64,000 nucleotides of DNA from Leptospira sp. WS60.C2. GTDB taxonomy: Bacteria > Spirochaetota > Leptospiria > Leptospirales > Leptospiraceae. The translations under genes were made by a program, and so were the position numbers. The notes beneath the pieces were generated by a model. The model saw only the letters and a list, made by a program, of their open reading frames with translations, had not been told where the DNA came from and did no database searches. The DNA is taken from NCBI RefSeq assembly GCF_040833955.1, contig NZ_CP162133.1:2921501-2985500 (forward strand). Reading direction: 5' to 3'. Positions 1 through 8,078 of this stretch are shown here, piece by piece. Positions within the stretch are counted from its first letter, which is position 1; each line of letters begins with the position of its first letter.

Positions 1-82
1 TTTGGAAAGGAAGTTTTCAAAATGAAAAAAATAATATTTTTTGGTTTGTACGAAGTACTGAGTGAGCTATTATGTCTCCTAA

Positions 83-1198
83 ATGGCACCTTCTTCCGGA
101 CCCAACAAAGCCGCTCTGGCGTACCAAATTTTAGGCCAATACTTGCCGGATGAAGTGTTCGCCCATCTCTCAGATGCAGAAATCGAATCTTTACTCCTCA
201 AAGTGGAGAGGAATCCTTCTCCCACCAAAGGCCAAGAAAAAGATATTCTCTTGTCCTTTACGAATTTTCTGCAGAAGAAAGGAAAGATCTCTCAACCAGC
301 GTATCAAAATCCAAAGTTACAACACAAGGTTCCGACAAAAATAGATCCAAATGATGGCAAGGAACTCCAAAGACCAGGCTTTGGGAGCACGGAACCTAAA
401 GGAATCTTCGAAGACCCTCGAATGATCTCCCATCACCAAGCCCCTTTTCCGGAAACGAACGAATTATACTCACTCTTGGAACAAATCTTAAAAGAAGAAT
501 CGGAGAAAACAGGGCCTCTTTGGTCAGAACTACCGCAATTTTCCACAGAGATGCTCCGAAGCCTGACTCGAGATGAATCCTCAGAGGTGGTGGCACGTGT
601 ACTTAGTTTTTCAGACCCAGAAACGGCATCCGAGGTGCTCGCAGAATACCCAGAAACGCACCGGGAAGAAATCATTTTGGCACTTGCCGAGATCGATTAC
701 CACTCTGACAGAGAACGGGACCAACTCGAACGTTTCCTGCGCTTCAAAAAGGAACTCATTGAGAAAAAAATGCCAGTTTCCAAAATTCGAAGCCGGAAAG
801 CCAAAACCGCGGGGGAAATTCTCACCAGGCTTCCTTTTTTGCCATCTCAAAATTTAATTGAACGAATTCAGAAAAAAAGCCCAGAATATGCCGAAACTAT
901 AGTAGAACACTACTTTCGTTTGGAAGACCTCCTTCATTTAGGAAGGACAAGTCTCACTCGATTTTTTTCTGAGATTCACCCGTTAGTCATTGCTTGTGCA
1001 TTGAAGGGAGTGGAAACGGAATTTCGTGACCAAGTTTATTCCAATTTGGAATCATGGCTTGTGAAAGAAATAAAGATCGAATGGGATTCGTTAGGTCCTG
1101 TTTCTCTTGCAGAGATTGAAGAAGCTCAAAAAGGCATCTTAGATCGTTTACGAGAAGCAATGGATGAAGGCAAAGTGAAACTTTGGAGATTGAAGTAA
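83..1198 (+). CDS. fliG: FliG-family flagellar motor switch paralogue (divergent)
   Basis: The 371-residue product has the three-part FliG layout: N-domain (about 6-66, ending LSDAEIESL), a long polar linker (67-150), a middle armadillo-like segment (150-225) and a C-domain (245-371) with the hallmark strings CALKG and LGPVSLAEIEEAQK. FliG normally sits at the cytoplasmic face of the flagellar MS ring and couples stator to rotor. The middle domain lacks the usual EHPQ motif (DESS at the equivalent place), and the acidic pair of the C-terminal LxDDRS segment reads Gly-Arg. It therefore looks like a specialised paralogue rather than the main torque FliG; this is inference. ATG 83 is preceded directly by an in-frame TAA, so no earlier start is possible. 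The 82 bases before it hold no supported gene. fliH follows after 4 bp. Confidence 0.8.
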   Translation: MAPSSGPNKAALAYQILGQYLPDEVFAHLSDAEIESLLLKVERNPSPTKGQEKDILLSFTNFLQKKGKISQPAYQNPKLQHKVPTKIDPNDGKELQRPGFGSTEPKGIFEDPRMISHHQAPFPETNELYSLLEQILKEESEKTGPLWSELPQFSTEMLRSLTRDESSEVVARVLSFSDPETASEVLAEYPETHREEIILALAEIDYHSDRERDQLERFLRFKKELIEKKMPVSKIRSRKAKTAGEILTRLPFLPSQNLIERIQKKSPEYAETIVEHYFRLEDLLHLGRTSLTRFFSEIHPLVIACALKGVETEFRDQVYSNLESWLVKEIKIEWDSLGPVSLAEIEEAQKGILDRLREAMDEGKVKLWRLK

Positions 1199-1202
1199 GG
1201 AT

Positions 1203-2126
1203 ATGGCAAAACTAGTCTTTAAACCCATTCAAATTGCCGACTTACAAGAAGAAGTTGAAATCCAACTTCCTGATAAGTACAAAAAATTTCATAAAGCAGA
1301 CGAACAAGAAGACTTCGAGATAGACCAAGAAGGGAATATCATCGAACAATACCAAGGACCATCGATTGAAGAGATCGAAGCAGAGCTCCAAAGGTATCGC
1401 CAAGAAACAGAAGAACAAGTCCGCCAATTATTAGAAGATGCTAAAAAACAAGCAAAAGCCATTGAAGAAGAAGGTAGAACCAAAGCCTTCCAAATGGTGC
1501 AAGACTCCAAAGAAAAAATCAAATTAGAAGAAGATTCTGGCCGAGCAAAAGCGGAACAAATCTTAGATCGTGCGAAGATGGAAGTTGAACGTATGATCAA
1601 AGAAGCCGAAATGAAACAGGCTGAGATTGAACACGAAGCGTATCAAAAAGGATATGATGCCGGTCGTGAAGTTGGATTCAAAAAAGGCCAGGGGGAAGTA
1701 AGACGACTCATTGACCGTTTGGGAACCATCATTGGTAAAGCAATCGACATTCGTGAAGAGATGATTGCAGCTTCCGAAAAACAAATGGTAGAGATGATTC
1801 TCGTCATCGCAAGAAAAGTCATCAAAGACGAAATCATTGAACGTAAAGAAATTGTACTCAATAACATTCGTGAGGCGATGAAACGAATCAAAGACCGTGA
1901 CCGTATTGACATTCGTGTGAACTTCGCTGATTTAGAACTCACAACCGCCCACAAAGACGAACTCATCAAACTCATGGAATCACTGCGTAAAGTCAACATC
2001 TACGAAGACTCACGTGTTGACCGTGGCGGAGTCATCATCGAAACTGATGTGGGAGCAATCGACGCAAGGATCTCAACTCAGCTCAAAGAAATCGAAGAGG
2101 CAATTCGAAACGTAGAACCAATATGA
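1203..2126 (+). CDS. fliH: Flagellar assembly protein FliH
   Basis: This 307-residue protein is FliH, the regulator of the flagellar export ATPase FliI in the cytoplasm. Residues about 55-160 form a very charged Glu/Lys coiled coil. They are followed by the YDAGREVGFKKG segment and a C-terminal FliH/YscL-like domain that ends in DRGGVIIETDVGAIDARI, a family signature. The length fits spirochaete FliH. The start lies 4 bp after the fliG-like gene, and the 3' end overlaps the next start as ATGA, so the genes are probably co-transcribed. In many bacteria fliI comes next; here a 7TM sensor gene follows instead, which is unusual. Confidence 0.88.
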   Translation: MAKLVFKPIQIADLQEEVEIQLPDKYKKFHKADEQEDFEIDQEGNIIEQYQGPSIEEIEAELQRYRQETEEQVRQLLEDAKKQAKAIEEEGRTKAFQMVQDSKEKIKLEEDSGRAKAEQILDRAKMEVERMIKEAEMKQAEIEHEAYQKGYDAGREVGFKKGQGEVRRLIDRLGTIIGKAIDIREEMIAASEKQMVEMILVIARKVIKDEIIERKEIVLNNIREAMKRIKDRDRIDIRVNFADLELTTAHKDELIKLMESLRKVNIYEDSRVDRGGVIIETDVGAIDARISTQLKEIEEAIRNVEPI

Positions 2127-4105
2127 TTTCGAAAACCCGCATTTACCAATTCTTTTTCGGGTTCGCATTGTTTCTGTCTCCAACAATCGCAGGTTTGGTG
2201 GCAGAACCATGTGGAACGATGATCTCCTCTTTTGAAAAACCTGTCATATTAAAAACCGATTGGCTCTTTCGAAAAGGTGATAACTTAGATTGGCGAGATG
2301 AGACCGTCGAAGAAACATTTTGGGTCAAACGATCGGTTCCGGACTATGGAATTTCCAAAACGGAAAACTTAACTGGTTATCACTGGTATCGATGTTCTTT
2401 TTATCTGCCTGACAATTATACAACACCAGTAGAACCAATTGCGATCCAATTGGGACGAATTCGTGACATTGATGAATTCTATTTGAATGGAACTTTGATT
2501 GATAAAACGGGAAATGTTTTACCACGACTTGAAGTTGATTTTCAAAAAATTCGAATCTATTCTTTGCCAACTCACCTCTTAAAACCTGGTTTAAATGTAA
2601 TGGCAATTCGGATTTATGCCGCTACCAATTTGAATGGTTTAAAAGAAGCACCCACAATTGGTAAAGAACGTATATTGCGTGAATCCGTTTTTTCAAAAGA
2701 ACTTTTTGCCATGGTCTGCGGGTATGTTTTTATATTTATGGGAATCTACTTTTTAGTTGGTTCCATTGTACGAGGAAGGGCTGGCGAAAATTTCTTCTTT
2801 GCACTCTTTTCTATCTTCATGGGAATTTATGTTCTCATTCGTACGCAACACCGAGACATTTTATTTGAAAGTTTCACTTGGTCCTATGTTGCAGAACTAT
2901 TAGTTCTCATATGTTTACCTGTATTTTTTATTAACTTCATGCATCAATATTTGAAGTTAAAACGAAATCTCGTGCTTCTTGTATATGAAGTATTTTTGTC
3001 GGTTTTATTTATCGTCACCTTATTCTTCCGAAATCCCAAAACATGGATTTTGGTAATTGCTTTGTTTAATTATGCATTACCGATTGCTATGGGTCTTGTG
3101 ATTTATTTGTTTGTGAAAAACGGGAAAACAAATATCAAAAAAGTTAAATTTATTTTGATTGGAATCGCTTGTTTATTACCTACAATTTTAATCGATAGTT
3201 TATCTGCTTTAGAGATCATTTCTATGCCTGGAACATTGTATCTAGGTTTTTTGATTTTTCTTGTGATGATATCCATACAACTCTCGAATGATATTGTACT
3301 TGGTCTTGAGAATTTTATTGAACAAGAAAAAGACCTCATTCAAATGGAGAGAGTCAAAACAGGATTTTTAATTAATCTATCTTCCGAATTCAAGTCTGGA
3401 ATGGAAAAAATTAAAACAGCGATTGATAATATCACCACGAGCAATGGTAAAACAATCGAAAAAGAACTCCCGAAACCAAAAGCTAAAAAGGCGGCAAAGA
3501 AAAAAAGGAACCTGACCGCCGTAAAACAAAGCGGAGATCCAATTAAACAAGCGGAAGATCACATATCTTACATGAGTTATATGGTAGAAGAAGCGATTCT
3601 ACTCAAACGATTGGAAGAAAGAACTTATATACCGTTTTATGAAACTTTTTCCGTTGTTGAACTCATTAAAAATTGTGTCGCAAGTGTAGAAAACCACCTC
3701 GGCCAACATAGAAAAAATACGTTCATTGATGTCAAACCCAACGATTTAGATATTTATTTCCCTAAAGAACTATTATTTTGTATCTTAAGAAATCTTGTAG
3801 AAAACGCATACCAATACACGGATCCTAAAACAGACATTCATATTGAATTCTATAATCGAGATGGTTTTCATCAATTGGTTGTAATGGATGAGGGTATGGG
3901 TCTTAGTCAAATTGAAATGGAGACCATTTTTCAAAAATTTGTCAGAGGTTATCAGGACAAAAAAAGTGAAATCCCTGGTGCTGGAATTGGGTTAACATTG
4001 GTGGAAGCATCTGCTAACTTTTTATCAGGAACTGTTAGTTTAAAATCTAGCGAAGGAATGGGAGCCAAGTTCACGATACGTATCCCAGAAAAACCAAAAA
4101 AATGA
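2123..4105 (+). CDS. Jelly-roll/7TM sensor with histidine-kinase-like output lacking the H-box His
   Basis: This is a 660-residue membrane sensor. It has an N-terminal signal/anchor (1-25) and an extracytoplasmic beta-sandwich like a glycosyl-hydrolase-2 sugar-binding fold (about 45-185, with YHWYRCSFYLP and EFYLNGTLI). Seven TM segments follow (about 195-390, the 7TMR-DISM arrangement), then a linker with a Lys-rich stretch (448-463) and a HATPase domain. ATP-site motifs are intact: N-box (LRNLVENAYQ, 555-564), DEGMG (589-593) and GAGIGL (619-624). The H-box reads FLINLSSEFKSG, with Ser421 where phosphorylatable His is expected. Autophosphorylation at the usual site is therefore unlikely; it may act as an ATP-binding or allosteric partner (inference). 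It overlaps fliH and the next gene by ATGA. Confidence 0.8.
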   Translation: MISKTRIYQFFFGFALFLSPTIAGLVAEPCGTMISSFEKPVILKTDWLFRKGDNLDWRDETVEETFWVKRSVPDYGISKTENLTGYHWYRCSFYLPDNYTTPVEPIAIQLGRIRDIDEFYLNGTLIDKTGNVLPRLEVDFQKIRIYSLPTHLLKPGLNVMAIRIYAATNLNGLKEAPTIGKERILRESVFSKELFAMVCGYVFIFMGIYFLVGSIVRGRAGENFFFALFSIFMGIYVLIRTQHRDILFESFTWSYVAELLVLICLPVFFINFMHQYLKLKRNLVLLVYEVFLSVLFIVTLFFRNPKTWILVIALFNYALPIAMGLVIYLFVKNGKTNIKKVKFILIGIACLLPTILIDSLSALEIISMPGTLYLGFLIFLVMISIQLSNDIVLGLENFIEQEKDLIQMERVKTGFLINLSSEFKSGMEKIKTAIDNITTSNGKTIEKELPKPKAKKAAKKKRNLTAVKQSGDPIKQAEDHISYMSYMVEEAILLKRLEERTYIPFYETFSVVELIKNCVASVENHLGQHRKNTFIDVKPNDLDIYFPKELLFCILRNLVENAYQYTDPKTDIHIEFYNRDGFHQLVVMDEGMGLSQIEMETIFQKFVRGYQDKKSEIPGAGIGLTLVEASANFLSGTVSLKSSEGMGAKFTIRIPEKPKK

Positions 4106-6105
4106 AACTCTCACGCTTCTATCGCCTTTTCGTATTCCTATTCTTTTTTCTATCCATCAATTGTTCCAGAACGACAGATGAAAATACCATTGTATTGAAG
4201 TTAGATGGTGAAGATTGGGGTATCTATTTTAATGATAACGCCGACCTCTTAAACCCAGAATTCAATCCAAATAATTTAGACATTACTAATGTACCTAATA
4301 ATTTTCGTAACTTAAATAAGTCCTATCGAGGATCCATTTGGATTCGCAAAAGTTTTGAAATCACAACGGAACAGCATCAAAAATCATTGGCTTTGCAATT
4401 GGGTAAAGTATACCAATCGGATGAAGTTTTTGTCAATGGTGTCTTAATTGGTAAAAACAATTCAGCATTTGGAAAAGATCCAGAAGAGTACGCTTTTGGA
4501 AGGCCTAGAATTTATCCGATCCCGCACGACTTATTGCTCGAGGGCGAAAATGTTTTAATTATCAAAATCGATTCTTCTCTTTCAACATCAGCCGGTATTA
4601 TCACTGGACCTATTCGAATTGTGACGTATGAAGAAGCTCTTAATGGGAACTTATATGATTCGTTAGTTGAATTAATTTTTGTTGGATTTTATCTATTCAT
4701 TGCTTTATTCTTCTTTATCAACTTCTTTAACCTACGAGATAAAAAAGAGTACTTGAGTTTCAGCGTGTTAGCGTTGATCTTTTCAGGATATGAACTTTGC
4801 AAAAATGAAGTTCGATTCTTGATATTCAATCATTTTGCAATATTAAAATTCATAGAATATTCCTTTTTACTGATACTTCCTTATGGCTTTATCAAATTCA
4901 TCCAAGACTTTTTCGAATTAAAGCCATTTCGATATCAAAGAATTTATCTAATCTCTCAATTTCTCTTCATTACGTTATTTTTGATCATTCAAGATCCAGT
5001 GTTCTGGTATAATTTTATTGGATATTGGGATATCCACCTACTTGCTGTCATTGGTTATGCAATCTATGTGACTCTCATCAAGTTTCGGGAACAAAAACGT
5101 GGATCAGCAATCCATTTACTTGCACTCATATATTTACTCTATTCGATTCTAAAAGAAATATTAATCGAAAGAGGTTACTTAAATTCACCTTCTTCACTCG
5201 AAACTAGCTTTTTAGTCTATTTGATTTTGATGACTCTTGCACTTAGATTCCAGTTTTTAATGATGAAACGAAAACTTCAAAATCGATACGAGAGATTGAA
5301 GGAAGCAGATTCTCTTCGCGAAAAAATCTTCTTTTACATGGATGCGATGATTTCTGGACCGTTAAAATCAATGAAGGAAAAATTGGCGGCGTACCGAGAG
5401 TCGAACCAGAAATCAAAAGATAAAAACTTAGTCAAAGAAGTGATTGAAGTCCAAGAATCTATTGACAATGTGATGGATGATATCATTGAGCTCTCTAGAT
5501 TAGAAGTTTTAAAAGAAGTACCTTTCAAAGAACAAGTCAATTTTATTTCCTTCATCAATGATGTAATCCCGGAGGATGATATTACTTATTCCATTAAGGT
5601 AAATCCTGAAACAGAAATTTTTAACAGTTTAGATTTAATCAACTCTGTTGTTGTACGACTCGTCGATTTTCCTCCGTTCAAAGAGTTTAACCATAATGAC
5701 TTAATTATCACTCAAGATTTAAAAGGAAATGTACATTTTCGATTCTTATTATTCCATAGCAACTCTAAAGTAGCCCAAAAACTTTTCAATGAACTGTCCG
5801 AAAATTATAACCAGCTAACTCCAATCAAAGTCAAGTGGGCAATCATTTTGGAAATTGTGCGCCTCTTAGGTGCAAAGATTGATTTTAAAATCATCAAGAA
5901 AAAATATTTAAAAATTGATTTAGGAATTGAGGCAATTGTACCTGTTTCTGAATTAAAACCAATTAAAGATTCCAATCACAACGAAAAAATAAATGTCAAT
6001 TCGCAAAAACCTGAGAAAGAAGATTGGCGCGTAACATTAAAAAGAATTTGGAAATTCCTAAAAGAAACAGAAATAAAAATCCCCAATTTTAAAAGGAAAA
6101 AGTAG
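4102..6105 (+). CDS. Jelly-roll/7TM sensor with degenerate kinase region
   Basis: This 667-residue protein is a paralogue of its upstream neighbour. It has a lipoprotein-like signal (LSINC near residue 21), an extracytoplasmic beta-sandwich (GSIWIRKSFEI, EVFVNGVLIGK) and seven hydrophobic segments (about residues 190-395). A cytoplasmic tail begins with a dimerisation-helix-like stretch (IFFYMDAMISGPL, about 412-424) that has no His. The remaining 240 residues keep the length of a HATPase domain, but no N-box, DxGxG or GxGxGL motif is visible. It is probably a pseudokinase or signalling scaffold. The frame is open throughout, so it is not a decaying pseudogene. It overlaps the preceding sensor by 4 bp, which suggests the pair is made and acts together. 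Confidence 0.75.
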   Translation: MKLSRFYRLFVFLFFFLSINCSRTTDENTIVLKLDGEDWGIYFNDNADLLNPEFNPNNLDITNVPNNFRNLNKSYRGSIWIRKSFEITTEQHQKSLALQLGKVYQSDEVFVNGVLIGKNNSAFGKDPEEYAFGRPRIYPIPHDLLLEGENVLIIKIDSSLSTSAGIITGPIRIVTYEEALNGNLYDSLVELIFVGFYLFIALFFFINFFNLRDKKEYLSFSVLALIFSGYELCKNEVRFLIFNHFAILKFIEYSFLLILPYGFIKFIQDFFELKPFRYQRIYLISQFLFITLFLIIQDPVFWYNFIGYWDIHLLAVIGYAIYVTLIKFREQKRGSAIHLLALIYLLYSILKEILIERGYLNSPSSLETSFLVYLILMTLALRFQFLMMKRKLQNRYERLKEADSLREKIFFYMDAMISGPLKSMKEKLAAYRESNQKSKDKNLVKEVIEVQESIDNVMDDIIELSRLEVLKEVPFKEQVNFISFINDVIPEDDITYSIKVNPETEIFNSLDLINSVVVRLVDFPPFKEFNHNDLIITQDLKGNVHFRFLLFHSNSKVAQKLFNELSENYNQLTPIKVKWAIILEIVRLLGAKIDFKIIKKKYLKIDLGIEAIVPVSELKPIKDSNHNEKINVNSQKPEKEDWRVTLKRIWKFLKETEIKIPNFKRKK

Positions 6106-6122
6106 CATCTAATTTCTTTTTC

Positions 6123-6749
6123 ATGATCATCCAACACATTACCAAATCAAGTCCAGAATCTTTATTAAAAGCATTTGCTGGATGTATGGAACTTACATTC
6201 GAAAAAGATGAATTTTTATTCCATGCTGGTGATCACGTTACCCACATGGATTTACTCGTCAATGGGGATCTCCAAGTGTTCAAATATGATGGAAACAGCA
6301 ACGAAGTGACATTAACTTTTTTTAGACCTGTTTGTATTATTGCGGAATGGGCTGTGATCCAAGGGATTCCTTATCCAGCTTCTGCAAGATTTATAAAAAA
6401 AAGTACAATCTTAAGAATGCCTCTTTCAGAAGTTCAAAATCGATTGAATGCTAATATCGAACTTAACCACATTCTAATGCACTCTTTAATGAATAAAATT
6501 GATACTCTTAATTTAGCAATCAACCGTGGCCTTACCATGGATGCAATGCAACGAGTTGCTCATTTTTTATTTTACGGAACCCCTGATTCTCTATCCCTAA
6601 AACAAACCCAAATGGCCTCGTTACTATATTTAAGACCTGAAACTTTCTCAAGAATCCTAAAACAGCTGAAAGACCAAGGACTCGTTGATACACAGAAAGG
6701 TGAAATTACAATCTTGGATAAAGAAGGATTGTTAAAAATTTTAGTTTAA
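6123..6749 (+). CDS. CRP/FNR-family transcription regulator, DNR/NnrR-like
   Basis: The 208-residue protein has an N-terminal cyclic-nucleotide-binding-like barrel (about 20-105), a dimer helix (110-135) and a winged HTH (155-205). The recognition helix reads RPETFSR (171-177). It keeps the E-xx-S-R pattern with which FNR/DNR proteins read TTGAT half-sites, and exactly such a box lies just downstream, before nnrS. There is no N-terminal cysteine cluster (only Cys21 and Cys71), so an FNR-type [4Fe-4S] sensor is unlikely. An NO- or haem-responsive DNR/NnrR role fits the neighbouring nor genes (inference). The start has no strong ribosome site. It lies 17 bp after the second 7TM sensor. Confidence 0.8.
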   Translation: MIIQHITKSSPESLLKAFAGCMELTFEKDEFLFHAGDHVTHMDLLVNGDLQVFKYDGNSNEVTLTFFRPVCIIAEWAVIQGIPYPASARFIKKSTILRMPLSEVQNRLNANIELNHILMHSLMNKIDTLNLAINRGLTMDAMQRVAHFLFYGTPDSLSLKQTQMASLLYLRPETFSRILKQLKDQGLVDTQKGEITILDKEGLLKILV

Positions 6750-6752
6750 TAC

Positions 6753-6799
6753 TTGATATGTATCAATGCAATGTCAGGACTCTCTGATACTATCAAAGT
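6753..6799 (+). promoter_or_regulatory. FNR/DNR-type box and predicted class II promoter of nnrS
   Basis: TTGATATGTATCAA (6753-6766) is a perfect TTGAT-N4-ATCAA site. A -10-like TACTAT lies at 6788-6793. Taking position -41.5 for the box centre, the usual class II geometry, puts transcription start at 6800-6801, on the nnrS ATG itself. No ribosome site is present, so the message may be leaderless. A second, imperfect repeat (TGATACTATCA) overlaps the -10 region. The box is seen directly; its use by the upstream regulator is inferred. Confidence 0.68.
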
Positions 6800-8035
6800 A
6801 TGAAGAATCCTTTTTTTGAATCCAGTTTTTGGAATACTGCATTTCGACCTTTTTTCTGGTTTGGATCTCTATATGGAATCCTCATTGTAGGATTATGGTT
6901 ATTCGTACTTTCGAATATGATACCAAATCCGATTCAAATTAATTCCATTCATTGGCATTCTTATGAGATGGTGTTTGGGTTTACAAAAGCGATAGTAATG
7001 GGTTTTTTGTTTACCGCTGTTCAAAATTGGACCAATACAACCATTCTAAAAGGAAAATCTCTTTTTTATTTACTCACCTTTTGGTTGTTAGGTCGAATTT
7101 CATTCTACTCGTTTGGATTTTTGGGGTACATATCATTCGGATTTGATATATGTTCTGATCTTATGGTCATTTACCTGCTTATTCCAAAACTAATTGTCCC
7201 TGCACAAAAACACAATCGACCGATTCTCTATCATTATGCATGTTTCACGTTTTTTCACTTGATGAGTGCTCTATCCGCTTATTCAATTTTGAATCCTGAA
7301 TTTACTTTACTTTTTATCCATTTGACCATTTATGTAGTTCTTTTTTTGATCCTCATCATTGGTGGACGTGTTGTTCCATTTTTTTCAGGTGTAGTCATCC
7401 AAGGTTATTCGTTCAAACGGATGGCAAAATTGGAATCTCTCCTCCTTTATTTACCGTTTTTGTTTTACTTTGTGAAACTTTTGCAAGGTTCTCTAGGAAT
7501 CTCTCATTTGATTCCTTTGGACTCATTCTCAGGATTTCATCCATTGGGATTTACAATTTTTGGTTTTATATCCTTCCTTGTTATTTTTTCCTTATTCGTT
7601 TCCAATTCAATTCGTTATCTTTCTTGGAAACCATGGAAGTCGTATCAAAGACCGATCCTTTGGATTCTATACGTGGGTTATTTATGGGTTTGTATTGGAT
7701 TTTTATTATATAGCCTATCGGAAATCAATTTATTTCCTGTTTCCTCTGCCATCCATAGTTTAACGGTAGGTGGAATTGGAGTATTTATCTATGGAATGAT
7801 CACGAGAGTGAGTTTAGGACATACAGGTCGAACCATTGTTGCTTCGCCACTCACCGTTTTTGCTTATTTTTTACTTAACCTTTCTGTATTGGTTCGTGTG
7901 GTTTTGCCTTTGTTTCATCAATACAAGTATGCCTATTATCTTTCTGGAATCGGTTGGATTATCTGTTTTGTTCTATTTATAGTTCAGTATAGCAGGATAC
8001 TCTTTTCGCCAAGGCCAGATGGGAAACCTTCCTAA
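6800..8035 (+). CDS. nnrS: NnrS family protein
   Basis: NnrS is a haem- and copper-containing inner-membrane protein of NO metabolism; its exact reaction is not settled in the literature. The 411 residues are almost wholly hydrophobic, with about 12 TM helices. They carry the family's N-terminal FRPFF motif (about 16-20) and the WHSYEMVFGF motif (His at about 52-53), plus later conserved segments (GRVVPFFSGV and GMITRVSLGHTGR). The N-terminus aligns with NnrS starts, so ATG 6800 is right although no ribosome site precedes it. It sits between its probable regulator and the convergent norD. Confidence 0.88.
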   Translation: MKNPFFESSFWNTAFRPFFWFGSLYGILIVGLWLFVLSNMIPNPIQINSIHWHSYEMVFGFTKAIVMGFLFTAVQNWTNTTILKGKSLFYLLTFWLLGRISFYSFGFLGYISFGFDICSDLMVIYLLIPKLIVPAQKHNRPILYHYACFTFFHLMSALSAYSILNPEFTLLFIHLTIYVVLFLILIIGGRVVPFFSGVVIQGYSFKRMAKLESLLLYLPFLFYFVKLLQGSLGISHLIPLDSFSGFHPLGFTIFGFISFLVIFSLFVSNSIRYLSWKPWKSYQRPILWILYVGYLWVCIGFLLYSLSEINLFPVSSAIHSLTVGGIGVFIYGMITRVSLGHTGRTIVASPLTVFAYFLLNLSVLVRVVLPLFHQYKYAYYLSGIGWIICFVLFIVQYSRILFSPRPDGKPS

Positions 8036-8056
8036 ATATAAAGAAACACTGAGATG

Positions 8057-8078
8057 ACGGAGAATTTTATCCGTTTTT
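8057..8078 (+). terminator. Possible terminator after nnrS
   Basis: A 5-bp stem (ACGGA/TCCGT, 8-base loop) is followed by TTTTT. It lies between nnrS and the convergent norD, and the T-run overlaps the norD stop codon. The stem is short, so the call is weak. Confidence 0.4.

Noticed and set aside
22..153. A 43-codon frame beginning at an ATG near the left edge.
   Set aside because: It overlaps the FliG start, has no recognisable content and no ribosome site.
4102..6105. Second sensor gene as a decayed pseudogene.
   Set aside because: The frame is open over 667 codons, with coupled start and full TM pattern, so loss of kinase motifs looks functional.
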